Source of the DNA: an uncultured bacterium
Lineage (GTDB): Bacteria; Omnitrophota; Gorgyraeia; Ghiorseimicrobiales; Ghiorseimicrobiaceae
Assembly: GCA_913009335.1 (NCBI GenBank)
Contig: CAJVXN010000017.1
Span: 1 to 41,179, forward strand
Direction of reading: 5' to 3'
DNA length: 41,179 bases
Shown here: positions 27,411 to 36,596 of the stretch, piece after piece
How the letters are laid out: every line of letters begins with the position of its first letter
How positions within the stretch are numbered: the stretch's first letter is position 1
Made by a program: the position numbers and the translations under genes
Notes under the pieces: model-generated
The model's database searches: none
Seen by the model: only the letters and a program-made list of their open reading frames with translations
Told to the model about the DNA's origin: nothing

Positions 27411-28853
27411 ATGCAGATACAGATGTGGGAATTAATTGCGGCTAACAGACGAAAGTCTTGGATTCTTTTTTTCTGTATGGGGGCGGCTCTTTTGTTTCTA
27501 GGCTATGTTATAGGAGAGTCTTTCGCTAAAACCGGAGGATTAATCGGAATTGCTATTGCTTTCGTTGTTTGGTCTATTCTTTCTTTGGTGAGTTATTTTT
27601 CCGGTGATTCGCTTATATTATTTATGAGTAAGGCAAAAGAAGTATCTCATGAGGTTCATCCACAGTTGTTTAATGTTGTCGAAGAGATGAAGATCGCCGC
27701 AAGTTTACCTGTGATGCCGAAAGTCTATATTATGCCTGATGCTGCTCCTAATGCCTTTGCTGTAGGCAAGTCTGTGGATAAAAGCGCTATTGTTGTAACT
27801 GCGGGTCTGCTTTCACGGTTAAATCGGGATGAGCTTCAAGGTGTAGTTGCTCATGAAATGTCTCATATACTGAATCGTGATGTCAGGTTTTTAACCTTTG
27901 CCGGTATTTTATTGGGTAGTATTGTGTTGCTTTCTGAGATATTTTTACGCAGCCTTTGGTATTCGGGATCATCCCGGCGTTATCGCTCAAGGACGTCTTC
28001 ATCCGGAGGACAGGCCCAGGCGATAATGATGATTGTTTCTATTGTTTTTGCTATCCTTGCTCCTATTTTAGCGCGACTTTTGTATTTGGCGATATCAAGA
28101 AAACGTGAGTACTTAGCCGATGCCTCAGCCGCAAGGCTTACGCGTTATCCGGAGGGGCTAGCTTCGGCACTTGAGGTGATATCATCAAATACGCTTCCTT
28201 TAGAGGCAGCTAATAAGGTAACAGCTCCTATGTTTATAGTCAATCCGCTTCTTAAGAAGAAGAAAAAAGTTTCAGCATTAACCAGTACTCATCCGCCTAC
28301 AAGCGAAAGAATTAAAATCCTGCGTAGTATGTATGGGGCGGGTTTCCTGGATTATCAGTCATCTTTTGCTTCAGTTAAGCCAAAGGCTTCGTCGATTATT
28401 CCAAAGTCCGCTCTGCGTAGTAAAGAGACGCTTAGTAAGCGCGCCTCATCTATTGATGATTCAAAGCCCAAGAGCTTAAAGGAGGGCGTGCGCAACGTGG
28501 GAGATTTGATTCGGGCCGTTAACGGGTATGCTTTTCTAGTTTGCGCCTGCGGCCTTAAGATTAAATTGCCTTCCAATTATAAAAAGCCGCAAGTTTCATG
28601 CCCTAAGTGTAATCGAAATATTGCTGTTCCTTTGGTCCAAGTAGCAGCTGTGGTGACTGCAGCTGAGGCGGCAATGAAAAAGAAGGATAAGGATGGTGTA
28701 TTCGGCGTGAGTGTTAATTCTTACACTAGGAAAGGCAAGGGGTGGGAAAGCTTTTCTTGCGCATGCGGCGCAACACATAGTATTTCTCCTGTATTTTCTG
28801 CGGGAGTTATGACTTGTACTAAATGCGGCAGTAAAACACAAATTAAGGGTTAG
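27411..28853 (+). CDS. M48 family (HtpX-like) zinc metalloprotease with two C-terminal zinc-ribbon-like modules
   Basis: LQGVVAHEMSHILNRDVRFLT; SRKREYLADASAARLTRYPEGLASAL; TSTHPPTSERIKILRSM; C-terminal VCACGLKIKLPSNYKKPQVSCPKCNRNI and FSCACGATHSISPVFSAGVMTCTKCGSKTQI. Confidence 0.93.
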   Translation: MQIQMWELIAANRRKSWILFFCMGAALLFLGYVIGESFAKTGGLIGIAIAFVVWSILSLVSYFSGDSLILFMSKAKEVSHEVHPQLFNVVEEMKIAASLPVMPKVYIMPDAAPNAFAVGKSVDKSAIVVTAGLLSRLNRDELQGVVAHEMSHILNRDVRFLTFAGILLGSIVLLSEIFLRSLWYSGSSRRYRSRTSSSGGQAQAIMMIVSIVFAILAPILARLLYLAISRKREYLADASAARLTRYPEGLASALEVISSNTLPLEAANKVTAPMFIVNPLLKKKKKVSALTSTHPPTSERIKILRSMYGAGFLDYQSSFASVKPKASSIIPKSALRSKETLSKRASSIDDSKPKSLKEGVRNVGDLIRAVNGYAFLVCACGLKIKLPSNYKKPQVSCPKCNRNIAVPLVQVAAVVTAAEAAMKKKDKDGVFGVSVNSYTRKGKGWESFSCACGATHSISPVFSAGVMTCTKCGSKTQIKG

Positions 28854-28880
28854 ATTTTTTAAAACTTCAGTAATAAACCT

Positions 28881-29693
28881 ATGTCTTATTTACGGTCTAA
28901 ATTGTTATTAGTGCTCCTCGTTTTATTTGGGGCTTTTTTTATTTGCTCTTGCTCAGGCTTAATTAAATCTGCGTCTATTGATAGAGCTAATAATAAAGAC
29001 TATTATAGCTACCGTGTTATTAATAGTTATCCTCATGACACAGCGTCTTTTACACAGGGTTTGGTTTTTGCCGATGGCTTTCTCTATGAGAGTACGGGTC
29101 TTTACGGAAATTCCCGATTACGGAAAATAGACTTAACGACAGGAGAAATTCTAATGGAATTACGGCTTCAAGATAAGTTTTTCGGTGAAGGGATAACAAA
29201 TTTTAAAGATAAGATTTTTCAGTTGACCTGGCGTTCTAATATAGGTTTTATCTATGATCAAAACAGTCTTAAGTTCATCGGACGGTTTAGTTATCCGTTT
29301 GAAGGATGGGGGATTACTCATGATGAAAAATTATTAATCATTAGTGACGGAAGCGCAAAATTGCGCTTTCTTGACCCCGAGACTTTTGAGCAAGTTAATG
29401 AGATTAGCGTTTATACCGATAAAGATGTTTTTCTACGCGGCCTCAATGAGTTAGAATATATTGATGGTGCGATTTATGCTAATATATGGAAAGAGGATAA
29501 AATCGCGATAATCAACCCTCGTACAGGTTGGGTTTCCGGAGTGATAGATTTAACCGGTATTTTAGATAGACAAGAAGCTGGTGGTTCGGATAATGTATTG
29601 AATGGTATCGCTTACGATAAGAATCAAGGGAGGTTGTTCGTTACTGGTAAGCTTTGGCCCAAGCTTTTTGAGATTAAATTGGTAGAGAAATAA
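28881..29693 (+). CDS. glutaminyl-peptide cyclotransferase (glutamine cyclotransferase), lipoprotein
   Basis: Lipobox CSCSG; YRVINSYPHDTASFTQGLVFADGFLYESTGLYGNSRLRKIDLTTGE; NELEYIDGAIYANIWKEDKIAIINPRTGWVSGVIDL; NGIAYDKNQGRLFVTGKLWPKLFEI. Confidence 0.94.
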   Translation: MSYLRSKLLLVLLVLFGAFFICSCSGLIKSASIDRANNKDYYSYRVINSYPHDTASFTQGLVFADGFLYESTGLYGNSRLRKIDLTTGEILMELRLQDKFFGEGITNFKDKIFQLTWRSNIGFIYDQNSLKFIGRFSYPFEGWGITHDEKLLIISDGSAKLRFLDPETFEQVNEISVYTDKDVFLRGLNELEYIDGAIYANIWKEDKIAIINPRTGWVSGVIDLTGILDRQEAGGSDNVLNGIAYDKNQGRLFVTGKLWPKLFEIKLVEK

Positions 29694-30676
29694 TGAAAAC
29701 ACTTCTGCGTCTATTATTTTTGCTTATTATTGCATTTTGTTTTGTTAAGGCAGCTAGTTTCGGTTGGTTTTTTTGGAAAGATGCATATGAGGGGAATGAA
29801 AAATATAAAGATTCTAAGTTATCAGAGAGACTAAAAGAACATGTCTATAAGCTTTCCCATGATATCGGGAATCGCAGCGTATTTGAACCTGAAAAACTAG
29901 ATGAAGCAGCAGCTTATATTGCTAAAGAGTTTAAAAGTCTTAATTACTATATAGAGCTAGAGAAGTATGATGTTTTCGGTAGGACGGCCACAAATATAAT
30001 TGCAGTAAAAACCGGCAGTGTTAATCCCGAAGAGATTATTATTATCGGTGCTCACTATGATACCTGCTTTAACCCTGGTGCTGATGATAATGCAAGCGGG
30101 GTTGCCGGGTTATTAGAGCTTGCGTCTTTATTGTCCGATATTCAAATTGATCGTACTGTAAAATTTATTGCCTTTGCTAATGAAGAGCCGCCATTTTTTA
30201 AAACTGAAAATATGGGTAGCAGGGTTTATGCGAAGAGCGCTAAAGAGAAAAACGAAAATATAAAAGCCGTGTTTATATTGGAGAGTATAGGATATTATTC
30301 TAATAAGTTATTCTCACAGAATTATCCGCCCCTTATGGGGCTTGTTTATCCATCAAGGGGTAATTTTGTTACCGTAGTGGGGAATCTTCCGTCGCGCAGT
30401 TTAGCTAAGGAAGTAGTAGTAAGTTTTAAAAAGAACACATCTTTTCCGATTGAATCGTTTATCGGCCCCGGATTTATTCCGGGAGTTGATTTTTCCGATA
30501 ACTGGTCTTTTTGGCATGAGGGGTATCCTTGTGTAATGATTACGGATACCGCTTTTTACCGAAACTCTAATTATCACGCCGCAACTGATACTTACGAAAA
30601 GCTAGATTATGATGCTATCGCGGAGGTTGTGAGCGGGTTAGGTGAGGTTGTAATTGAAATCACTAAGGCACCATAA
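29693..30676 (+). CDS. M28 family peptidase
   Basis: TNIIAVKTG..EEIIIIGAHYDTCFNPGADDNASGVAGLLELASLL; FIAFANEEPPFFKTENMGSRVYAKS; YHAATDTYEKLDYDAIAEV. Confidence 0.92.
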   Translation: MKTLLRLLFLLIIAFCFVKAASFGWFFWKDAYEGNEKYKDSKLSERLKEHVYKLSHDIGNRSVFEPEKLDEAAAYIAKEFKSLNYYIELEKYDVFGRTATNIIAVKTGSVNPEEIIIIGAHYDTCFNPGADDNASGVAGLLELASLLSDIQIDRTVKFIAFANEEPPFFKTENMGSRVYAKSAKEKNENIKAVFILESIGYYSNKLFSQNYPPLMGLVYPSRGNFVTVVGNLPSRSLAKEVVVSFKKNTSFPIESFIGPGFIPGVDFSDNWSFWHEGYPCVMITDTAFYRNSNYHAATDTYEKLDYDAIAEVVSGLGEVVIEITKAP

Positions 30677-30689
30677 GGCAGGATATGTA

Positions 30690-31028
30690 ATGGAAAAAAA
30701 TAATGATTCTCGGCGAATGATGCGGGAGCGAAAAACTATTAAGCTCATGATTGAGCTATATTGCACGGATCATCATAAGAAAGATTCTCGTCCTTGCGAG
30801 GATTGTGGAGCGCTTCTTGATTACGCATATCTCAGGCTCCTGAAGTGTACCTTTGCTGATAAAAAACCGGCCTGTTCTAAGTGCCGGGTGCATTGCTATA
30901 GTCCGGATATGCGGGATAAGATACGCAACGTTATGAAATATTCAGGGCCAAGACTCATCAAACATAATCCTATATTAAGCTTGAGGCATCTATTTAACGG
31001 ATTAAAATCTAAAAAGATAATTTATTGA
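30690..31028 (+). CDS. nitrous oxide-stimulated promoter family protein-like, small Cys-rich
   Basis: RERKTIKLMIELYCTDHHKKDSRPCEDCGALLDYAYLRLLKCTFADKKPACSKCRVHCYSPDMRDKIRNVMKYSGPRLIKHNPILSLRHL; ATG 30690 preferred to track start. Confidence 0.85.
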   Translation: MEKNNDSRRMMRERKTIKLMIELYCTDHHKKDSRPCEDCGALLDYAYLRLLKCTFADKKPACSKCRVHCYSPDMRDKIRNVMKYSGPRLIKHNPILSLRHLFNGLKSKKIIY

Positions 31029-31047
31029 AAGGAGAAAAGATAAGATA

Positions 31048-31302
31048 ATGGATTCAGTTACTTTTGTTGGTATTTGTGCGGGTATTTTGACAACAAGCTC
31101 ATTCTTGCCACAGGTTATCAAGATTCATCGCACTAAGAAAACCAGCGATTTATCTCTGGCGATGTTTGTTGTTTTGGCTATAGGGATCTCTTTATGGATA
31201 ATATACGGGATACTGTTAGGAAGTTTACCTATTTTGCTTGCAAATTCCGTTGTTTTTGTTTTATGCATATATCTTATTGTTGCCAAGATTCGTTATGGGT
31301 GA
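31048..31302 (+). CDS. SemiSWEET/PQ-loop family transporter
   Basis: 84 aa, three TM helices: FVGICAGILTTSSFLPQVIKIHRTKKTSDLSLAMFVVLAIGISLWIIYGILLGSLPILLANSVVFVLCIYLIVAK. Confidence 0.93.
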   Translation: MDSVTFVGICAGILTTSSFLPQVIKIHRTKKTSDLSLAMFVVLAIGISLWIIYGILLGSLPILLANSVVFVLCIYLIVAKIRYG

Positions 31303-31333
31303 ATTCACAGGGAGTAAGTAAAAGGAGGGAGTT

Positions 31334-31879
31334 ATGAGAATGATAGCATTATGTATGGTAGTTTTAGCATTTTTTATTTTTGCAACTTCATCGTTTGCGG
31401 AAGACATAACTGGCAGATGGGCATTGGGTAGCCGCTACAATTATGTTGTTGTAGATGATGCCGACTTTAAAAATAATGGGAATTCCTATGGTCTTAATTT
31501 TACCTATGGCATAAGTAAACATTTTGCGCTTGAACTTGAAGGTGATTTTTTTAAGGTAGAATCAAAGGATAATACAAAGTTGGTTACTTATACGTTACAT
31601 TCGAATATGCAACTACGAAAAGATGTCGGTGTTTTTACTCCATATCTTGTGGGAGGGTTAGGTATACAATATTTCGATTACGGGATCCTTAAGGTCGATG
31701 ACAGAAAGGATAAAGATGTCTCTTTTTCCTATAAGTTAGGCGGAGGGATAGAGTATTTTTGTGATCAGAATTGGGCCTTGAATATTGAGGGAGCTTATGT
31801 CTATGGAAATACCGGAGGTTCGGCTACTTTAGATGTTTATGGGTGGCGCTACGGCGGCGGCGTTAAATATTATTTCTAA
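31334..31879 (+). CDS. outer-membrane beta-barrel protein (OmpA-like/OMP_b-brl)
   Basis: Signal peptide; alternating strands FALELEGDFFKVE, FTPYLVGGLGIQYF, YKLGGGIEYFCDQNWALNIEGAYVYG; C-terminal YGGGVKYYF. Confidence 0.82.
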   Translation: MRMIALCMVVLAFFIFATSSFAEDITGRWALGSRYNYVVVDDADFKNNGNSYGLNFTYGISKHFALELEGDFFKVESKDNTKLVTYTLHSNMQLRKDVGVFTPYLVGGLGIQYFDYGILKVDDRKDKDVSFSYKLGGGIEYFCDQNWALNIEGAYVYGNTGGSATLDVYGWRYGGGVKYYF

Positions 31880-32763
31880 GCAGGATTAGAGGAGGATAGT
31901 TGTTTTAGACGGGTGACGATTGAGGCAACAATTTCATCGGGGGTTGATGCCCCTGCCATAATTCCCACGCATTTAATATTTTTAAACCAGTTAGTTTTAA
32001 TGCTCTTACTGTTTTCAATCCAGTAAGTTTTTTTATTTATCGAGCGGGATATTTCATAGAGGCGCCTTGTGTTAGCGCTTGTCGCGGATCCAACGATAAG
32101 TATAAGATTATTTTTTTTAGGAAGGGTTCTTATCTCGGCTTGTTTGATTAGTGTTGTGCGACATACTGTACTGTAGAGTTTTGCGCTGGGGATAATTTTT
32201 TTAAGGCGCGTCATTATTCGATTTATATTATACATTGTTTGCGTTGATTGGGTTACGACCGCTGCTTTTTTAATACGCTTTAATTTATTGATAGGAAGGT
32301 TGTGATCAGATTCTATAGTTATGGGTTTTTTTCTTAACTGTCCGGCAATGCCTTTTACTTCTTCGTGATTTTTATCCCCGATAATTATTACTTTATTTGT
32401 TTTCTCCAGCCTGCGTGATATTCGATATATATCTTTTACTTTGGGGCACGTTGCATCGATAATTTTATATCCGGATTGTCTTGCTTTGGTGAATATTTGT
32501 TTTGGGGCTCCGTGAGCGCTTATGATTAATACGGAATTTTGCGTTTTGTAAATTTTGGCAATTTTTTTAATACCTTTTTTTGCGAGCTTCTCGACAACAA
32601 AATTATTATGTACAATATCGCCTAAAACACATATTGACTTTTTAGAGGAAGATAGCTGTAGGCATGTATTTATTGCCCGGCGTACTCCGAAACAAAATCC
32701 CGAACTTTTCGCGATGTTTATTTTTATCTTTTTAGTGTTTGTGGTTTTGTTTTTAGTTTGCAT
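31876..32763 (-). CDS. ispH: 4-hydroxy-3-methylbut-2-enyl diphosphate reductase
   Basis: INIAKSSGFCFGVRRAINTCLQL; VLGDIVHNNFVVEKLAKKGI; VLIISAHGAPKQIFTKA; IIDATCPKVKDIYRI; VVTQSTQT; VCRTTLIKQAEIRTL; GVMAGASTPDEIV-like end. Confidence 0.94.
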   Translation of the reverse strand: MQTKNKTTNTKKIKINIAKSSGFCFGVRRAINTCLQLSSSKKSICVLGDIVHNNFVVEKLAKKGIKKIAKIYKTQNSVLIISAHGAPKQIFTKARQSGYKIIDATCPKVKDIYRISRRLEKTNKVIIIGDKNHEEVKGIAGQLRKKPITIESDHNLPINKLKRIKKAAVVTQSTQTMYNINRIMTRLKKIIPSAKLYSTVCRTTLIKQAEIRTLPKKNNLILIVGSATSANTRRLYEISRSINKKTYWIENSKSIKTNWFKNIKCVGIMAGASTPDEIVASIVTRLKQLSSSNPA

Positions 32764-32849
32764 GGAATTTATTTTAACATATCTTTATCCTTCTGGCAAC
32801 ACAGAGGAAAAATTACTAGCGTTAAGATAATCCTACGCTGGTTGAAGCT

Positions 32850-32868
32850 GTTGAGGTTAGACCTCAAC
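32850..32868. repeat. perfect palindrome gttgaggt-tag-acctcaac
   Basis: 8-bp arms; preceded by ctggttgaagct as at 26066. Confidence 0.85.
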
Positions 32869-32901
32869 AAGAGTATAATCTATCCAGAAGGAAAAATATT
32901 C

Positions 32902-32933
32902 TTGACAAATGATACTAAAGTGGTATCATTTGT
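32902..32933 (+). promoter_or_regulatory. promoter with overlapping palindromic operator upstream of rrf2
   Basis: -35 ttgaca (32902-32907), 16-nt spacer, -10 tatcat (32924-32929); palindrome acaaatgatac-taaagtg-gtatcatttgt at 32905-32933. Confidence 0.8.
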
Positions 32934-32950
32934 CTGGGAGAAAAATATAA

Positions 32951-33361
32951 ATGAATTTAATTAACCGTGATACAGATTATGCAATAAGGGCACTTTGCTT
33001 TATTGCTCAGCATAAAAAAGAAAGGCTTGCAGTTTCAGATTTGGTCAAAGCTTTAAAAATCCCTCAGCCATTTTTGCGAAAAATACTGCAGAAACTCAAT
33101 AAGAACGGCTTGCTCATTTCTTATAAGGGGCAAGGTGGGGGGTTTAGTTTGGCGCGCATACCAAGAAAGATTCTCATATCGCATCTTATAAAAATATTTC
33201 AAGGCTCCCTGAGGTTAAATGAATGTTTTTTTAAGAAGCAGCGTTGTCCTGAAACGAATGATTGTTCACTTAAGAAGCGAGTGGATATTATCGAAAAGCA
33301 CGTAATTTCGGAATTGGAATCTATTAGTATCGCATCCTTAATGCGGAAAGGGAGGGATTAG
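32951..33361 (+). CDS. Rrf2 family transcriptional regulator with Cys triad
   Basis: RDTDYAIRALCFIAQHKKERLAVSDLVKALKIPQPFLRKILQKLNKNGLLISYKGQGGGFSLAR; NECFFKKQRCPETNDCSLKK. Confidence 0.94.
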   Translation: MNLINRDTDYAIRALCFIAQHKKERLAVSDLVKALKIPQPFLRKILQKLNKNGLLISYKGQGGGFSLARIPRKILISHLIKIFQGSLRLNECFFKKQRCPETNDCSLKKRVDIIEKHVISELESISIASLMRKGRD

Positions 33362-33364
33362 TTT

Positions 33365-34219
33365 ATGAGTAAGCGTAAGATAATAAAAATTGATCATGAT
33401 AAGTGTAATGGCTGCGGAGATTGTATACCGAATTGTCCTGAAGGTGCTATACAAATGATTGATAATAAGGCGCGCTTGATTAGCGATTTATTTTGTGATG
33501 GATTAGGCGCCTGTATTGGTCATTGTCCTGTTGGTGCGATAATTATTGAGGAGCGCGAGGCTGAGGCCTATGATGAACGTCGAGTAATGGCTAATATTGT
33601 TAAGCAGGGCGAGAATGTTATTATTGCGCATCTTACTCATCTTAAAGAGCATAAGCAGGAGAAATTTTTTAAACAGGCTGTTGATTTTTTAACAGAAAAA
33701 AACATTGCGCTTCCCGGTGATAAGATACAGGAAATTATGGGTGCAGGTCAAGATGTACCCACAGGAGGATGTCCGGGGTCAAAGACTATGGATTTTAGAG
33801 ATAAAAAAGTGGCATCTGCAAAAACTGTTAAGGCCGCATCCGGCGCAAAGTCAGAGTTAGCGCAATGGCCTGTTCAGATTAGTTTGGTTTCTCCCATGGC
33901 GTCTTATTTACAAGATGCGGATTTATTAATTGCTGCTGATTGCGTGCCATTTGCTTATGCGGATTTTCATGTAGATTTATTGCAAGGCAAGACTTTGCTC
34001 ATAGGATGTCCAAAGCTCGATGATGTAGAGGAATATAAAGAAAAGATTACTCAGATTTTAAAATCTAACAATATTAAATCTGTAACCTGTGCGCATATGG
34101 AGGTGCCTTGCTGCTTTGGCCTGGTAAGCGTTGTTAAGTCTTCACTCGCGGCTTCGGGGAAGACGATACCGTTTAAGGAAGTTACAATTGGTATAAAAGG
34201 CGATAAGACAGAGGCCTAA
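33365..34219 (+). CDS. 4Fe-4S dicluster ferredoxin-type protein
   Basis: IDHDKCNGCGDCIPNCPEGAIQMIDNKARLISDLFCDGLGACIGHCPVGAI; LLIGCPKLDDVEEYKEKI; MEVPCCFGL. Confidence 0.93.
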   Translation: MSKRKIIKIDHDKCNGCGDCIPNCPEGAIQMIDNKARLISDLFCDGLGACIGHCPVGAIIIEEREAEAYDERRVMANIVKQGENVIIAHLTHLKEHKQEKFFKQAVDFLTEKNIALPGDKIQEIMGAGQDVPTGGCPGSKTMDFRDKKVASAKTVKAASGAKSELAQWPVQISLVSPMASYLQDADLLIAADCVPFAYADFHVDLLQGKTLLIGCPKLDDVEEYKEKITQILKSNNIKSVTCAHMEVPCCFGLVSVVKSSLAASGKTIPFKEVTIGIKGDKTEA

Positions 34220-34233
34220 AAATGGAGGTTATT

Positions 34234-34455
34234 ATGAAAGAGAGAATAGAGGCAGCTTTAGATAAAATACGCCCTGCTTTACAGGTAGATGGCGGTGGAG
34301 TAGAATTAGTGGAGGTTACTCCTGACGGTGTTGTTAAAGTAAGATTAACCGGTGCCTGCGGAGGATGCCCGATGAGCCAGATGACATTAAAAATGGGTGT
34401 TGAGAAAGCGATTAAAACGGAAGTAGCCGAAGTTAAGGAAGTCGTAGCAGTGTAG
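34234..34455 (+). CDS. NifU C-terminal domain (Nfu-type) Fe-S scaffold
   Basis: IEAALDKIRPALQVDGGGVELVEVTPDGVVKVRLTGACGGCPMSQMTLKMGVEKAIKTEVAEVKEV; ggagg SD places start at 34234. Confidence 0.94.
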   Translation: MKERIEAALDKIRPALQVDGGGVELVEVTPDGVVKVRLTGACGGCPMSQMTLKMGVEKAIKTEVAEVKEVVAV

Positions 34456-34568
34456 GTTGAGAGTATTTTGACTATAAAAACTAGTTGCATAAAAAAAATA
34501 TTTGCAGTATGGTAATAGTGTATTTGGTTATAAGTGTTAACCAGGTTTATTTTTTGAGGTAGAGGATA

Positions 34569-35258
34569 GTGGATGCAAATGTATTGCATAATATAACTTA
34601 TGGGATGTATATTGTGGCTTCGTTTAAGGATGCGGCAATAAATGCGCAGATAGTTAACGCATTAATCCAGGTTTCAAGCCACCCTGCTAAAATTGCCGTA
34701 AGTATCAATAAAAAAAATCTTACTTATGAATTCATAACAAATAGTAGGTATTTTACGGTTTCAACCTTGGATGAGGCAACGCCGCTTAATTTTATCGGTA
34801 AGTTTGGTTTTAAGTCCGGAAGAGCCGAGGATAAACTTGAAGGTGTCGAATATAAAAAACTTGTATCAGGTTGTCCGGTTATGCTTGATAATTCAATTTG
34901 TTATTTTGAGGCGCGCGTTTTAGATGAATTTGATTGCGGAACACACGCACTTTTTATAGGGGAGGAGACCGAATCAGAAGTGATAAAAGTGGGCCGGCCG
35001 ATGAGTTATGATTATTATCATAACGTAAAGCGTGGAACAACTCCTCAGAGTGCACCCACATTTATTAAAGAGGAAATCCCAATAGAGGGAAATAAGAATA
35101 TGCAGAAATATCGATGCAGTGTATGTAATTATATATACGACTCTGCGGTAGGCGACCCTGATAATGGGGTTGCTCCAGGCATATCTTTTGAGCAATTACC
35201 GGATAAATGGGTTTGTCCTGTGTGCGGAGCAGAGAAGAAAGATTTTGTAGTAGAATAG
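34569..35258 (+). CDS. flavin reductase-like domain fused to C-terminal rubredoxin (Hrb-like)
   Basis: [50 protein letters not shown]-terminal [49 protein letters not shown] or nearby start. Confidence 0.94.
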   Translation: MDANVLHNITYGMYIVASFKDAAINAQIVNALIQVSSHPAKIAVSINKKNLTYEFITNSRYFTVSTLDEATPLNFIGKFGFKSGRAEDKLEGVEYKKLVSGCPVMLDNSICYFEARVLDEFDCGTHALFIGEETESEVIKVGRPMSYDYYHNVKRGTTPQSAPTFIKEEIPIEGNKNMQKYRCSVCNYIYDSAVGDPDNGVAPGISFEQLPDKWVCPVCGAEKKDFVVE

Positions 35259-35361
35259 TTCTAAGGGGATAGTGGAGAAGGCGTAATTTGTGAGATGTAA
35301 TATGCACATGGGTTTTGGCAAGACGTATTATTAATTTCAAATTTTAAAAACGGATTTAATA

Positions 35362-36552
35362 ATGAAACCGGTAGAGATAAAAAAAGGTATTTATTGGGTA
35401 GGTGTTGTAGATTGGAATATGAGAAGTTTTCATGGTCATACATATACGACAAAAAGAGGTACTACATATAACGCTTATTTGATCGTAGATGATAAGATTA
35501 CTTTAGTTGATACTGTTTATGGACCGTATTCGACGGATTTGATTAATAACATAAGCCAAATAGTTCCTGTTGAGAATATTGATTATATTGTTGTTAATCA
35601 TGTAGAGATTGATCATTCCGGGGCTCTGCCGGAAATACTTAAAATTTGCCCCAAGGCCAAATTATTCGGAACAGAAAAGTGTAAGGAAGGATTATATAGA
35701 CATTATTATGCTGATTGGGATTTTCAGGTTGTAAAAACCGGTGATGTGCTAAAACTCGGTAAACGAACTCTTTCTTTTATTGAGGTTCCTATGATCCACT
35801 GGCCGGATAGTATGTTTACTTATTGTCCTGAAGAAGAGTTACTTTTGCCTAATGACGCATTCGGGCAGCACTATGCAACTAGTGAACGTTTTGATGATGA
35901 GGTCGATTCGTGCGCGTTAATGGATGAAGCTGTGAAATATTATGGCAATATATTATGGCCGCTTAGTTCTTTAATATTAAAGAAAATCCAAGAAGTTAAA
36001 AAGTTAAATATACCTATTGATATGATTGCTCCCAGTCACGGCATTATCTGGAGAACTGATCCCTCGAAAATTATAAATGCCTATGTTAGCTGGGCAAGTA
36101 ATGAGGTAAAATCTAAGGTAGTAATAGTATATGAGACAATGTGGAAGTCTACGGAAAAAATGGCTCGCGCTATTGCTTCAGGTGTAAAGGATGCCGGCGT
36201 AAGTGTAAAAATGTTTGATATTGCTTTGTCTGATCGTACGGAAGTTATCAAGGAAATGTTAGACGCTAAGGGTTTCTTATTAGCTTCTTCTACGCATGAT
36301 AATGATATGTTGCCTACGCTTGCCGGGTTCCTAGAGTTTCTAAAAGGCCTAAAACCCAAGAATAGAATTGGTGCTGCTTTTGGTTCTTATGGTTGGGCGG
36401 GTGGCGCAGTCAAAAATATTGAAATCTCTCTTAAGTCCGCGGGAATTGAGGTTAGAGGACCTGGTGTTTCCTGTAAATACGTTCCGGATGAAGGCGAGTT
36501 AAAGCAATGTTATGAATTTGGGAAAGAATTTGCTGTTAAGGTTAAAGCCTAG
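35362..36552 (+). CDS. flavodiiron protein (FprA family)
   Basis: HGHTYTTKRGTTYNAYLIVDDKITLVDTV; VNHVEIDHSGALPEIL; MIHWPDSMFTYCPEEELLLPNDAFGQHY; flavodoxin VVIVYETMWKSTEKMARAIASGVKDAG. Confidence 0.96.
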   Translation: MKPVEIKKGIYWVGVVDWNMRSFHGHTYTTKRGTTYNAYLIVDDKITLVDTVYGPYSTDLINNISQIVPVENIDYIVVNHVEIDHSGALPEILKICPKAKLFGTEKCKEGLYRHYYADWDFQVVKTGDVLKLGKRTLSFIEVPMIHWPDSMFTYCPEEELLLPNDAFGQHYATSERFDDEVDSCALMDEAVKYYGNILWPLSSLILKKIQEVKKLNIPIDMIAPSHGIIWRTDPSKIINAYVSWASNEVKSKVVIVYETMWKSTEKMARAIASGVKDAGVSVKMFDIALSDRTEVIKEMLDAKGFLLASSTHDNDMLPTLAGFLEFLKGLKPKNRIGAAFGSYGWAGGAVKNIEISLKSAGIEVRGPGVSCKYVPDEGELKQCYEFGKEFAVKVKA

Positions 36553-36596
36553 GGTTAGTAATATTTGTCAATGGTTTATATTGAAAAGGTGTAAAA

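Noticed and set aside
32555-32830. + strand 91-aa ORF opposite the ispH start
   Set aside because: Antisense shadow of ispH, which has conserved Fe-S ligand motifs.
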